Origin: Pholis gunnellus
Taxonomy: Eukaryota; Chordata; Actinopteri; Perciformes; Pholidae
Direction of reading: 5' to 3'
DNA: 64,000 bases
Assembly: GCA_910591455.2 (NCBI GenBank)
Contig: OU342806.1
Span: 11,128,926-11,192,925, forward strand
Made by a program: the position numbers and the translations under genes. Of this stretch, positions 13,384 through 25,734 are shown piece after piece. Every line of letters begins with the position of its first letter. Position 1 is the first letter of the stretch. The notes beneath the pieces are model-generated. The model saw only the letters and a program-made list of their open reading frames with translations. It was not told the origin of the DNA and did not search any database.

Positions 13384-13725
13384 TATTGTCTTTAGAGGGC
13401 GCGCTGATTTAAACACCTCTGGAGGGTTTTTTTCCGGCACCACTGAGGACACGAGCCAGAGCTCGCGAGTAGATGGGAGTCGGGATACTCTGCTTTCTTT
13501 CGTCTTGCTCTGGGCTGCATCCTGAGGCCACGCAGGCGGCGGCTGGAAATAGCCCAGACATGCAGAGCACTGTCGGTGTTGTCTCCTCCTCCTCCTTCCT
13601 CAGCCGCGCTGCTAATCAGCAGAGACAGAGGAGGATGCAGGACAGGAGCCAGACACAGATCAAGCTCCGCTGGGTGGGGCAGGCGTCAGGAGCGTGCATG
13701 TGTGGAAGTATGTGGGTGTATATCT
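13384..13725. promoter_or_regulatory. CpG-richer island, possible promoter or first exon
   Basis: This stretch is clearly richer in G, C and CpG than its surroundings (GGCGCGC, GCTCGCGAG, GGCGGCGG, GCCGCGC). On the plus strand an ATG at 13,561 opens a frame starting MQSTVGVVSSSSFLSRAANQ. The frame stays open into a GTGGGG donor-like site at about 13,673. The product is not recognised and no partner exon was found. It may be the 5' end of an unknown transcript, or simply a GC-rich patch. Confidence 0.25.
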
Positions 13726-13884
13726 GGGTGTGTACGCATGCTTACCTGTACGCAAATGAGCAACTTTGAAAATGTGCGTACATGCCAACAGGAGACAAGG
13801 GAGTGGCACACTTCAACTTGGATTCTTTCATCTTTCTCACACCTTAATACACCTGGAACATGTAACCAATCAAGCAGTGCACAA

Positions 13885-14030
13885 TTTGTACTTACTTGTT
13901 CTCTTTTTGAGTACTTCCATGTTCTGCAACTTATATATTTCAGAGGGGAAATATTATACTTTTTACACCAACACATTTATTATTTATTTCAGTAAAGGAT
14001 CTGAATACTTTTTTCACCACTGCCGTAATC
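13885..14030 (-). repeat. Fragment of a dispersed teleost repeat (AGTGGTG family)
   Basis: The right part carries GTAAAGGATCTGAATAC followed by TTCACCACTGC. The element at 30,842-31,265 carries the closely similar GTAAAGAATCTGAAT followed by CCACCACT. This is the eroded end of a high-copy fish element whose other strand begins AGTGGTG with AGTA/CTTTAC-type repeats. The left limit is approximate. Confidence 0.5.
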
Positions 14031-14858
14031 ACTGCAGGACTTATTAAATCATTACTGCTCAGTGCAGCCAGAGTGAACTGACTCTGACGTAAAGATTTAA
14101 TCACTCGTTCAATCAGTGTCATAGCAACCCACAAACATTACCAACACTTACACTATGTTCTTTTCCTCATTATGCTCCTTAATTGGAGTACATTAGTTCA
14201 ATTAGACTTGACTGGGTGTTTCCCCACCCTATACAACAAACATTTATCATTATCAAAGTTCAGCTTACTTCCTCTTTTAACACCTGCAGTCAGTCGCCAA
14301 TAATCCCAAAATGTTTTAAAGAGTTTTTAGACCTTTAAAGGAAAAAGTAAAGTACAGAGTTCAACAGCCAAACCATGAAGTCTGACCTCCTCTCTCCTTC
14401 TAACAATGAAATCTGAAGGGATTGGCTATTCTTCAGCGTTACTTATTATTTTGTACTTACTATATTTAGAAATGTCCTTTCTCTAGACTGTTTTGTGTAT
14501 TGTACGAAGTAGACTTTGTAATGCAAACAGTTTGACACGTTTATGAATTGCAATTTCCAAACACATGTAAGAAATTCATAATGATTTGTTTTGGTTGTCT
14601 TTTCACTTTTTATACTCTTTTTATACTATTGTTGCATTTGTCCAGTGAATGATTTCAAAGTATTTCATTATGGACACGAAAACACAATAATAGATTTGAT
14701 ATCAGAAACATTATTATGAGTGACTCTTGGGACCCAAGAAAGACCATAACAAGAGTGTGTGTTGTGTAATTGGTTGTACGTTATGATGATAAAAGGATTT
14801 AAATATTCAAACAGATATGCGATGTGCTAAATGCAATGTGCTAATTTAACTGATCAGA
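14031..14858. other. Intergenic DNA, nothing recognised
   Basis: AT-rich sequence with no supported gene or repeat. It borders the inverted-repeat element on the right. Confidence 0.6.
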
Positions 14859-15214
14859 ATCTTAAAGGTACCCTGTGGAGTTTCTGACCTCTAGTAGTGC
14901 TATTGAGTCATTTTTCTGAGTGGGTCTCCGTTTATTTGTCTCATGGAAATGCAAGCAATACAGATTTACACCAACGGTCTCTCCCTATTCCCCTCATCAA
15001 CATAGCTATTTTCACCTGTTTCCCGTATGTGTGCTAAGCTAACTGACTGCTGTTGCTAACTTCATATTCAACAGCAGTCATGAAAGTGATCTTCACATCT
15101 CTCGCCTAGAAAGGGATAATGTCGAAATGTTTCTATTCCTTTAAATGCATCTCTGTTAGTTTGTGCGTAACTTTTGTTTGCTTATAAGAAAACTCCAAAG
15201 GGCACCTTTAAGAT
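14859..15214. mobile_element. MITE-like element with terminal inverted repeats
   Basis: The left end reads ATCTTAAAGGTACCCTGTGG and continues AGTTT. The reverse complement of the right end reads ATCTTAAAGGTGCCCTTTGG and continues AGTTT, so about 25 bases match with two differences. The 356 bp body has no coding capacity. Terminal inverted repeats of this kind bracketing a non-coding body mark a non-autonomous DNA transposon. No clean target-site duplication is visible, so the outer limits may be a few bases off. The superfamily is not determined. Confidence 0.78.
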
Positions 15215-16350
15215 AAAAAATGTATGTACTCATCTGGGTGACAAAATCTGTCCCCTGTGTTTTTAGTTTTAGGAGGGCTGTGGATCGGTCTCAGGCTTCA
15301 TCACGTTGTTCATTTCATATCTCGAGACAACACTCTGGATTTGATGGATTGTGGCATTTCAGCACAGTGTTATTACTAATTAACCCAAGCCTTCAGAGGG
15401 TGCACTGCATCATCTGCTCATTTGTTTGTCTGCATGTCAGATATGATAACAGCACTGGAGTGTATTCCATAGCAGCGCTCTTTGTAAATCACTGTGGATA
15501 AGACTGTCAGCTAGGTGAATAAGAGGATACAAGGTGAGGCCGGTGCTTTGAACTCCTTCACTACTTCCTTACTGGCTGCTCTCCAGGATTCCCAACTCTG
15601 TTTTTGCATTTGTGCAAATATGTTCAGAGGTGTTTCTTGTAATAATCCTGAAAATCAGTTCATTAACTCCCCCGAGCCATCGTCTCATCTTGTTGACTGT
15701 ACCAAGTCTGTGCAGCACAATGTGCGAATGGAAGTTCACGTTTTAAATTTCCAAATAGTGTGTTGCCACCTCAAGCTGACGCTGCAGTCCTGAGTGTGTG
15801 TGAGGTCAGCTGATCCTTTTTGCAGGGAGGCAGGTCAAGACACACACATACACACACACACATACACACACACACATACTCAGATACCAATACACAGTCC
15901 GATTGGGCTTCTTTATCTACACTAGACAGCAGCAAATGTGTGAGAGATGACAAATGAACTGAGGCGTAAAAAATAAGAAGAAAAAGAGAGGTAGCAGATG
16001 ACAGGGCAGAGGAAGTTGAAAACACACACACACTCACTTAAAACACACGTAGTCAAAACCTCTGTCCTGCTTCCTGTTTACAGCGATGTGATGGCTATTT
16101 TTGTCCACTGGATGTATGAAGAGAGGCCTTCAACTTTTACAATAGTGTGAAGTTAAGAGGGCTCCCATTAAGTATGACAACGCTCATAGCACAGTCAAAC
16201 ACAACAGTCATATCTTCATGCATTTGTTTTTGCAATTCATTCATCTCAACCACTCTTGTTTTCAACCACTTGATTTGACGGTTCTTACAGTTTCCTAATC
16301 ATTTCGTAGAAAGGAACTGAGCAGGTCATCTTAACATGCAAACTCTTAAC
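15215..16350. other. Intergenic DNA with short CA tract
   Basis: No gene is supported. An imperfect (CA)n tract lies at about 15,840-15,878. The open frame at 15,515-15,793 shows no recognisable domain. Confidence 0.55.
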
Positions 16351-16410
16351 AAATATATATATTATATATATTTTATATAATAATTTTATATTTATTTATA
16401 TAAATATTAA
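16351..16410. repeat. AT-rich low-complexity tract
   Basis: Nearly pure A/T sequence with (AT)n and TTTATAT motifs. It sits directly left of the dispersed teleost repeat at 16,425. Confidence 0.85.
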
Positions 16411-16424
16411 GTACAACCAAAACT

Positions 16425-16585
16425 GATATTTTGGGAAACACACTTATTTGCTTTTTTGTCAAGAGTTAGATGTAGATTGATACCGCTCTTGTGTTTATAG
16501 GGTAGATATGATAGCTTAGCTTAGCATAAAGACTGGAAGCAGGGGGAAACAGCTAGACTGGCCGTCTGAAAGAGTCTAACCACAG
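16425..16585 (+). repeat. Dispersed teleost repeat containing GCTTAGCTTAGCATAAAGAC
   Basis: The segment contains GATATTTTGGGAAACACACTT, then GAGTTAGATG...GATACCGCTCT, and GCTTAGCTTAGCATAAAGAC followed by TGGAAGCAGGGGGAAACAGC. I recognise this order of blocks as a common non-coding repeat in percomorph fish genomes. It is incomplete and its terminal repeats are not visible here. The class (likely a non-autonomous DNA element) is inferred. Confidence 0.65.
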
Positions 16586-16599
16586 ACGACAACCTGAGT

Positions 16600-17095
16600 C
16601 ACAATGTCTCCCTCACTTGTGCATATTGCTGCTCATCCCGCCCCTCTCTCCCTCTCCTCAGCCACATTGTCAATATTCCCACAGGCCCCTTCATTTGCCC
16701 TTTTCCATCCATCCATCACATACCCTCAGACTTTCCCTCCTATCCTCATCACCTGACTGCCCCACCCATCGACACACCTGTTCCCACCTCCCTCATCTGC
16801 TCAGCTGCTCTGCCTGGCCTTCCCCACCCACCCCCTCACCTGTATCGCCTTCCCTCATCATACACTCTCTATCAGGCCATCCTTTGTTCCCCTATTTGTT
16901 CACCAAGTTGCATTGTGGTTATCTGCTGCCTGTTACCCGTCCACCTGTTAGCTGCCTGGCGGGCCAACTGCCTAATTTGGACTCTCGCCTTTTGTACGAT
17001 ACATTTTCACCAATAAATCACTGAGGGAATCCTGCTGCCGCCTCAACTGTCTGCATTTAGGTCTAATCCCTGTTTCGGTATTCATCAAAGTGTGA
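16600..17095 (+). repeat. C/T-rich segment, possible LTR-derived repeat
   Basis: The segment is strongly pyrimidine-rich. It has CCATCCATCCATC, an AATAAA at 17,012-17,017, then CTGCTGCCGCCTC...CTGCATTTAGGTC and a closing TGTGACA. Fish Gypsy-type LTRs often end with an AATAAA followed by such a CTGC...TTGGGTC tail, so this could be a solo-LTR remnant. No primer-binding site or internal coding region is present. The assignment is tentative. Confidence 0.3.
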
Positions 17096-17645
17096 CAATC
17101 ACTGCCAGTAATTACACATTTGGTCATTTTTTACACTTTTTCTACAAACAAATGCGATATCCTATATTAATAAGTGAGCTTTAGATGTGCTGGTAGGTGG
17201 AATTTATTATCTTTGGAAAGAACCAGGCTAGCTATTTCCTCCTGTTGTCAGTCTTTGTGCTCATAAAGTACCTGGCATCTGGCAGTAGCGTCATATATAT
17301 CATGACATGCAGACATGAAAGTGAATAATATCTCCAAGAAAGTTAGTTTTTGTTAGATTTTTCTAGGTCTTGTTTCTAAAAACTAAAATACATGTGCAGG
17401 TACTTTGTGTCTTAAAGCATGGTGGCATTTTCCATAAAATTTGTACCAAAGCACAGATCTGCCCAGAATTTTCTGAGAATTTATTTTTACTTTATATTTG
17501 GAGGGGTCAAAGGTGACGTGGGAGGTTGTTGAGCACAGGTCACTAAATCAAGGAAAACATTTCAGTGCAGCGGTCTGGCCCCACTGCCATCCACCATGAC
17601 CCCTGTTTATCCATCACACTTCCTGTGTGTGTATGCTGGACAGCT
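17096..17645. other. Intergenic DNA, nothing recognised
   Basis: Unique-looking AT-rich sequence with no supported gene. It ends in the (GT)n tract at 17,646. Confidence 0.6.
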
Positions 17646-17655
17646 TGTGTGTGTG

Positions 17656-17712
<57 letters not shown>
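17646..17712. repeat. (GT)n microsatellite
   Basis: GT dinucleotide run, interrupted by TTTC near 17,656-17,659 and then uninterrupted from about 17,660. Open frames across it are repeat translations, not genes. Confidence 0.97.
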
Positions 17713-17713
<1 letters not shown>

Positions 17714-17844
17714 TGTGCATGTATGTCCATTTTTTATCTAAAGCTTTGTGTGTTTGTGAACATGTTGCCTTGTCTCTGCTCCCTCTTTCTGCATCTGTCA
17801 TATCTGTCTCACACACACACTCACACATACAGCATTCAGACACG

Positions 17845-17863
17845 TACACACACACACACACAC
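17845..17863. repeat. (CA)n microsatellite, short
   Basis: Short CA run in a wider CA-enriched interval beginning at about 17,812. Confidence 0.85.
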
Positions 17864-17997
17864 CTCCACTCACACAGCACACGTTACAACTGATAAATCG
17901 CAGCTTTGTGAATGTGTTAGTTTAGACCCAGGAGGCTGCAGTGTTCGAACACCTCTGTTCTGTACAGAAAATATCTGAGAGGACAAACAATCGGGAT

Positions 17998-17999
<2 letters not shown>

Positions 18000-18042
<43 letters not shown>
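18000..18042. repeat. (AC)n microsatellite
   Basis: Uninterrupted AC dinucleotides. Confidence 0.97.
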
Positions 18043-18046
<4 letters not shown>

Positions 18047-19412
18047 AGACACAGATGTACTTTTAAAGACACCTGAGAAAGACAAGAAAAAGACCCAACC
18101 TGCTGCATCTACTGAAGGTGTAGAATGCAAAACAAGGCTCACACACATACAAATGCCGCACAGTGCACACATACAGACAATAACAGTGTTGTATATCCAA
18201 TTACATGATTCTACACACAGATGTCTATCTATCTGAGGTACTTTATTTAAATCTGGATATTGAGGAATATGAGAATGCTGACATTGATGGTGAGAGTGTA
18301 ATACCTCTTTTCAGGTCAACAAACTTGGGATACTGGCTTCATTGCCTTTCTCCCAAAAACAGATTATGGATGAGTCTATGCACGTTTGGCTCCTTGTGTC
18401 AAACACTGGGCTTTTTAAGTGAAAGTGGAGACACAGCCAGAGAAAGCACCAGGGGGAATCACCCTCACACTCCCACAATCTTTATTAAGCCCCTCCAACC
18501 ACAACCCCCCACCGCTCGTTCTTTTCCCACACAGCAGCCAGAAAAGGCAGAAGCTCAGTGACAGGCTGCTTCAGATACCCTGTGTTGGGTATCTATTTTT
18601 AACCACACGCTGGTGTATTGGGCAGAGCGCTGAGCTCTGGCTTTTGTAACACAAATGCTCTAAACCATGTTTCCCATCTAGCCACAGAGATAGGAGAGTT
18701 TCTGTCATTTGGGCAGACAAGGCAGCGTATATGCACATCAACAATGAGCCGTGCTGAAGACACTCAGCATGACTCACATGCAAAACAAACATGCACATTC
18801 TCACACACATTCTTTCTCTCGCCCTGTAGACGTGTGTGCGAATGCACCTGTCCATATATTTTCTCTCCAAAACACAAAAACATAAAGAAATGAACGCACT
18901 GAGCAGTGTGCATACAAGGCTTAGAATATTCTGTTTTTGGACCGAAGCTGCTGATTTCAAATGTTTTTTCATTTGACCGTTCAGAAAATCATTTAAATGT
19001 AACTGTTAACACAATGTTCTTTAATAATAATGATTAGTAGATTTGTTCAACAACACAAGCCAACAGTTTAGAAATCCATTATATGAGTATAAACAAAGTA
19101 CAGACGGGAGCACGAGCATGAATAATACATGCATACAATCATAAGCACGCTTTGACTCTTCAGTCTTCAGACTCAAAAGTGTTTATTAAAGGTGTGATAA
19201 GTGACACCAAACCAGCGACAGCAGCCAAAACTTTCGCACTCAGGGGAGGTCGCCCTCATAGCTGAGCTGAATCTCACCCACCAGGTTGCTGTTGTTGGTG
19301 CTGCAGCTGTTTTTAATTGTCTTATTCATATGCAACACGTGTCATAGGTGTTTCTGACCTACTTTTACCTCCAGTATTTTCTCATTTCATACATCTCTGA
19401 CTCTCATTCATC

Positions 19413-19415
<3 letters not shown>
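18043..19415. other. Intergenic DNA without recognised genes
   Basis: Several overlapping open frames on both strands (18,205-18,972) have no recognisable domain and look like chance. No repeat family was identified. Confidence 0.5.

Positions 19416-19479
<64 letters not shown>
19416..19479. repeat. (CT)n microsatellite
   Basis: About 64 bases of pure CT dinucleotide. It is followed by TTTCAG at about 19,480-19,484, so the tract mimics a very strong polypyrimidine tract plus 3' splice site. Confidence 0.97.
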
Positions 19480-19482
<3 letters not shown>

Positions 19483-19485
19483 AGG

Positions 19486-21566
19486 TTAGGTGAAGTAGGA
19501 AAGGTGGAGAGAACAGAATGTGTAGAATCTGGCAAGCAACTAAAGCTGTGCATTATAATGAGGACATTCCTCAAAAACCTAATCAAGGTCATGCCATTTC
19601 TGTGTTCCGGCGGGGTAAATCTCAAGGGAGTTGCTCTGATAGCTCGTGATCAACCCGCTGCAGATGTTCTCATTTGGAATACAGCATAGCACCACTGTGG
19701 TGGAGTTCGCATGGATGATAGTTCAATCGGTTTCACTTGTTTTGATGCACCACAGCCGTTATCAGCTAAATGCCGGTGTTTTGCTAATGGAGCTTGAAAT
19801 GCAAAATGTCTGTTTTTGTCTGCAAGTGTCACTTTTAAACTCACGTGCTGGTGCATATTCTTTTTCCCAATTTACTAATTAATTATAGTCAGCCACATCA
19901 TTGGATATTTGACTGGAGAAAAATCTACAGTAATGATTTTCGATCGAATTCTCTAAGCTACAATGTATCGATTATATAGGCAGAGGATTATACACACGCA
20001 TTTCATTCATACAGAGAAAGTGATTTTCCACCACGTCTTTATTTTTCACACGTTACAATCAAGCTTGAAGCACACTTGCATCACACTTTCAAGTGTGGCA
20101 ATGATGAATTCACATAAACAGACTTCTACACAACCATTCTGTCATCTTTCGGTCGACCACTCCCTGCTTCAGAGGAAGTTGCAGCTTAAAGAAACATCAC
20201 AGCTTCACAATTATATTGCACTTGTTTGGCCTTCGTGAACCCCAGCAATCTGCATAGATATTTTTTCATGTCGAATTATTTATTTTTGTGTCTGTAACTC
20301 TAGTTTGTCATTGTCATTTTGAATGATTTACTTGTATAACCTTTCAGCATTGTTGTTATGGACCCTGGGAATAAATGACTGTCTCCATCTGCCGCTCTAC
20401 AACATTGCAACATAATGACAGTGTATGAATGCATTCTGTGTTTCACTGCTTCCTTACAGTAAACTGTATGCTTTTCATATCTGTATGGATTTCTGTAATA
20501 TGACTAAACAGAGACTCTCAGGAGAAGAGGCTGTCTGATCGCTCAACTTGAATTTCTCTGTGGATCAGACTCTGACTGTCTTTTGCTCCTCACCCCCTCC
20601 GGACTCAACCTCTCCCTCCTCCCTCCTTCCTCCTCCCTCTCTTTGAACTACGCTCTCGTTTTTTTCCCTTTCATCTCCCTTTCTCTCAAGCGATTGGAGG
20701 AATGCCACAGTCTTCAGAGAGGCTAGATATGAGCGGCGTTGCATTCCTGTCTGCTCTGGTGTGTCGAGGTGGACAGGTTTGACAGGCGGGTAGAGGTATG
20801 TGACTCTTCTGGTGACAGATGGGAACAAGATCCAGCAGAATCCACCTCTGCCCCCACAACCTCCAGCCCCAGCCTCATCTCACTGGAGGATTTCAGTTTC
20901 TCAGGCTCTCCGTTTTCTATGCACCCTGGGCATACATGGTCATAGCACAGTTTAGCCATGCCATGGTTTAATATTAAGCCTTTAGTGAGAGGGATGACAA
21001 GAAATGAAGGAGAGAATGATGCAATATAGGTCCGTGGCTGGACTCAAACTTGTTGCGGTTCATGGTAACCATCTCATCCAAAGCCCTTCACTGTGCTTTT
21101 TCTAAATAATTGACCCTAGCATTAATCAAGTGCATTGAGGGGCCCAAACATCACCATAAAAACATGAATCATTTCTTAGTTACCAAGAGGTAATGTTTTA
21201 ATATTTGCAATATATTGACATATTTTGCAGAACCCTTTACAGTAACATGAACATTTTGTGTTGGCAGTGAACACTTTGCAGAGTTGTTCAATATAAACTT
21301 TTTCTTATTACACAAAAGCATAATCTGATTGGGGTTACATTTCCTTCAAAATATACAGTATTTGTTACTGAAAATTACTTCTGTATGAACACAATAGGAG
21401 ATGGGGTTGACACAAACTGCAGTATTTTATAGTGATACTTTTGGAAAAAAGTGAAATCACCCAAAATGCAGCTTGTTTATAAATTTGGTTTGTGCTAGCT
21501 TCTCTTAAAAAAGCCAGCCCATAAACACACACAAAGCTATGTCCCTTTCACCCTTGGGTTGTGAAG

Positions 21567-21569
<3 letters not shown>
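19486..21569. other. Intergenic DNA without recognised genes
   Basis: No supported gene. A pyrimidine-rich segment lies at about 20,590-20,690 (CTCCCTCC motifs). Short open frames on both strands around 20,560-20,960 overlap each other and carry no recognisable family signature. Confidence 0.5.

Positions 21570-21642
<73 letters not shown>
21570..21642. repeat. (CA)n microsatellite
   Basis: About 73 bases of uninterrupted CA dinucleotide. Confidence 0.97.
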
Positions 21643-21644
<2 letters not shown>

Positions 21645-22692
21645 GTTGTTTAGTGTACAATCCCATTTAATCACAAGAATCCTGACTGGGTGCATTCCTG
21701 TCGCACAGAGTTAGTACGATTTGCTTATTAGAGCACACAATGCTATCTGTCAATTTCATTTTCATAAGCTGAAAGATTATAGAGCGATGTGCTGATCCTC
21801 TGTATCTGGTCCAGTGCACTGCATTTCCTCTGTTTTCCCACGTCTGATAGGCACCATGTTGCATGTGAGTTTAGCGAACTGATTATCAGGTGGATTCAAA
21901 CCCTGCTGATCTTTCCCATCGAGCAGAGCTGGACACGTTTTATGTAGTAAACTCTTTCCTTTAGTGCAAAAGCCCAGAGAAGGGCTCTTGTTAATGTTCC
22001 AAGGTCACCATGGTGCCAAATTTAATATTGAAGAACACCCTCTCAGGTGTTATTGCTATTGTATTCAAAGAGAAGCCCATGTTCAGACCTGTTGACTCCA
22101 ATTTTAATAAGCCGCTGCACCTGAAAGTCTGCATTACTGTGTCATTGACTACATGCTGATTCAGAGCGTAGCAAACCCCATGACAACAGTACTCCTGAGA
22201 AATGATTACATGACACTTGTGCAAAAATTGTAATCATATAAGCAGTTGTAAATGCACTGAAGTGCTAACATATTTACAAACGTGGGCACTCATATTCTCC
22301 AAATATCAAGTGCACACAAATATGTTGTCCATTTTTACTGGAAACCCTTAAAAAGCTTAAAACACACACACACATGTACATGTACATTATATGCATGTAG
22401 ATGAATATGAATGAATGCAAGCTATATTCATGAGTGGACGTTTGCTGCAGGGCCTGGATTTAGCACATGCACCTGCATTGTATTTGATTATGTGCATGAA
22501 AATAATTGTGTGAGCTTGTTTGTGCAGTGTGTCAGATTCTTTATGTATGTGTTTGCAGGTGGAGGAAAGAGGGGGCAGCTTGCAGCAGGGGACCGGAGAA
22601 TTAAATGAAGGAAACGGGAAGGAAATGACGAAGGCTTGCTCTCTGAAACCGCAAAACTGCCACTCTCCCTTTGTCGTCCTTTATGGAAACTT

Positions 22693-22694
<2 letters not shown>
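21643..22694. other. Intergenic DNA, nothing recognised
   Basis: No gene supported. Short palindromic ATGTACATGTACAT lies near 22,373-22,386. Confidence 0.55.

Positions 22695-22773
<79 letters not shown>
22695..22773. repeat. (AC)n microsatellite
   Basis: AC run with a single AA interruption near 22,759. Frames through it give Thr-His or Cys-Val repeats and are not genes. Confidence 0.97.
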
Positions 22774-24075
22774 GAGCCTGTTGTTGTTGTGACTGTGATG
22801 AAAACTCGGGTACACAGGATCTGAGACACAGGATGGTAAACAATGAACTTGGAGAATAGAGAGAAAGAAAGAGGATGAAGAAAAAAGACATGGGTTAGGT
22901 AGACAAACTCTAAGTGGAAGAGAAATAAGGAAAGATGTGGGCAAAATAAGATGGGGGAAAGCAATTTAAAATAAAAATACAAACCTGACTTGAATGCACT
23001 TCAAAAGGGCAACTGTCCGATATTTATACAACACAATCTTACTTTGCATTCACAATAGTTGTATTACTTCCTAAGCAGAAACCTCCAAACAGCTGATACA
23101 TTTTTTTTTTCCATTCTCATTTTGTCAAAGTCAGCGTCCCATTTTTCATATTTCTGTCTTCTATTTTTGACATTCAGCTCTTGAAAGAGACATTTTTGAG
23201 TAAGAGCAGGTAAATCATGCACAAATAAAATCACTATTGCAAATTTGTTGCTTGAGCAGTGGCCAATCACTGAATCACTGAAGCGCATTAACTTGAGAGC
23301 GAGGCAGCGTAGGAAGCCAGTACTTCCACACTGATCACTGATAACCTACAGGGGCAGCGAGCTGGCGTGGCGACACAAACATTGCTGTCTCCGCCACGAC
23401 ATGACACGACTGGATCAAACCGGACCGGGAAATATTTTCTTTTGTTTGTTTTAACAGATGCCACATCAGCAGCATTAGCAGCTGAAATGTAAATCACAGA
23501 AAAGATACCCTGATTTAAGGATATTTCTCTGTATTAACAATTAGGAGCTCAGGGACAAACATGGCACATCTGCAGGGGCCCGACACAAAAACAACAAGGG
23601 ACCGTCAAAGGAGGGTCAAGGGTCACTGCAAGAATGTCATTGGCATGTTCGTTATCACATATTTTCACACAAATGCGCATGAGTCATTGTGTGCGTGTGT
23701 CTGTGTGTGTGTGTGTGTGAGAGGACTCATACATACACACACACACTTTTGAAGAAATCTGTGTCTCATCTTTCAGCTCAACAATGTTGTTTTGATTTAG
23801 TTCGTCTGTTCTGTGAAACAATGGCATCCAGAATGAGTTTTCATCATTCCTGCAACAGAAAAACAATCTTCCCCCCTTGGGTTTACAAGCATTTCAGAGG
23901 TGACAGCTTGTTTTAGTTTGTGTGTATGTGTGTGTTTTGGGGGAAATGTATGCGTGTGTGTGTGTGCGTGCGTGTGTCCATTCCTGTGGTTCTTATGTTT
24001 CTGTGTCAGTGCTCTGTGTAGGCAAACACTTGTTTGTCCAGTATACATGTTTGCGTTTATGTTTTCTTGAGTGAG

Positions 24076-24125
<50 letters not shown>

Positions 24126-25733
24126 AGTGTGTTTTAGGACATATTGCTTTTAATCTTGTGGCACCAATACAGAACATTACATTCTATAATATAATAACAT
24201 TACACTTTGTGCCACGTGAATATTTGGCACCAGATAAAAACCAGACACAGATCAAACAAAGGCAACTAAAGGCATTTTGATTGAGCCAACTAATAAAAAC
24301 TGACACACTATGAGAGAGATTCCCAACATACATCTCTTAATCAGCCATGTTTTGATGAAGAGAAATCTGTTCTCTGCTATTAGTTCTTACAACACAAAGT
24401 CCACTCGTTTCAGAAAAACTTGCTGGTCTAAGCACACAGTTTAAGGTAGCTCTTTCACAGGAAAAATCCCCTGGTGTACAGGAAGTGATGTGTTTTATGT
24501 TCTTGGCAGCAGCAGCAGGGGATAAAATGAAGAGAAAAAAACACTTTGTAGGGACATGACATGCAATAACAACCTTAACTGAACTCAAACTTCTGTAAAG
24601 TAACCGAGTAGAATCTATAAAATCTATAACTAGCAGCAAAAAGCACAAATCAAAGACGACCGTCCTATACTGTCATTTTAAGGTTCAGCTTCAGGTAAGC
24701 CAGGCGACAAAGTAGGCATAGCAACAGCCAAGGGCACTGTGCATTTCCTAGATGGTGTGCTGCTCATTAGGCCTGATGATATGCTAATTCCATAGAGACA
24801 GCGTTGATGGGGGGCTGAGATTACAGGTTGGCAGTCGCAGTCCAGCAAGGTTGCTCTGTTGTTTCCCCGGAGCTCATGGCCTGTGTCTTAAGAGGCTTTA
24901 AAAGGCTTGGAAGAGATGAGCTGCCATCTGGCTAAGTCCCGAACAGGCAGTCACACATGGTCGGGAGAAGGTTGACACCGCTGATGTGGTGTAATGCAGC
25001 ACAGAGCTGATGGGGACTGAAAACACAACTTCTGTTAACTGAGAAAAGACTGTGATTGGGTGATGCAAGATGATTAAATATGATGATTTTTAATCTGAAA
25101 TATGTCTAATATGCAAATTAATTACTTTTGTTTTTTGGTAATAGCTCCTTGTTGTTAGATTTACATGTGCACTTCACATATTATGTTATAACTATAATGT
25201 AAATCTTTTTTTTTTACGTGTTAAAGAACTTACGTGAAGAAAGAAATAACTCGGTCTCGTCACCTTTAGGATATTATTCTCTTATTTGTTGTTGTTTTAG
25301 CTGTGCAGCCTTGGCTTATTCCAATAATAATTCTAAGTTACATGATCTGAAATACCACACAGAGCAGAGAGCTCTCAGAGAGTAATAAAATGTAACTATA
25401 ACGTTGGTTTTCTTTGAGCCGTCACATCACTTGTCTATAGGGAAAGGTTGCGGTCTTAGTTTAACAATCAAATGAAGTTGGTAGAGGATACAATTGTCAC
25501 CACAATGTAATCGGGAAAACAAAATGAACACTGTATAAAAGCAATTTCTGCAGACAGGCTTGTCCGTCTTCAGCGAGATATTTCCGTGCTGTACGTGTTA
25601 CGTTTTGTAAACTGGATTTAAAAGACGCGACGTTAGTAATAGTATTAGTATGATTGAATATTAAGCAGGAGCAGTAAACTCGCTATGTTGCAACTTCTGT
25701 TTTGTGTATCTCACCTGTGATTTGTTTTTGCAG
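22774..25733. other. Intergenic DNA with two GT tracts
   Basis: No supported gene. (GT)n tracts lie at 23,691-23,719 and 24,078-24,122. A CG-containing stretch at 23,290-23,430 and a moderately GC-rich stretch at 24,700-25,020 (with an octamer-like ATGCTAAT at 24,781-24,788) could be regulatory, but nothing decisive is visible. Confidence 0.5.
24078..24122. repeat. (GT)n microsatellite
   Basis: About 45 bases of pure GT dinucleotide. Confidence 0.96.
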
Positions 25734-25734
25734 C

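Noticed and set aside
13561..13995. Open frame of more than 100 codons starting in the CpG-rich patch
   Set aside because: After the first 40 codons it runs into GT-rich and repeat-derived sequence with no family signature; kept only as a possible first exon.
22488..22982. 164-codon minus-strand frame
   Set aside because: Its middle is a translated (GT)n tract and the flanks have no recognisable domain.
23797..24177. 126-codon minus-strand Thr-His-rich frame
   Set aside because: Produced by the CA/GT microsatellites.
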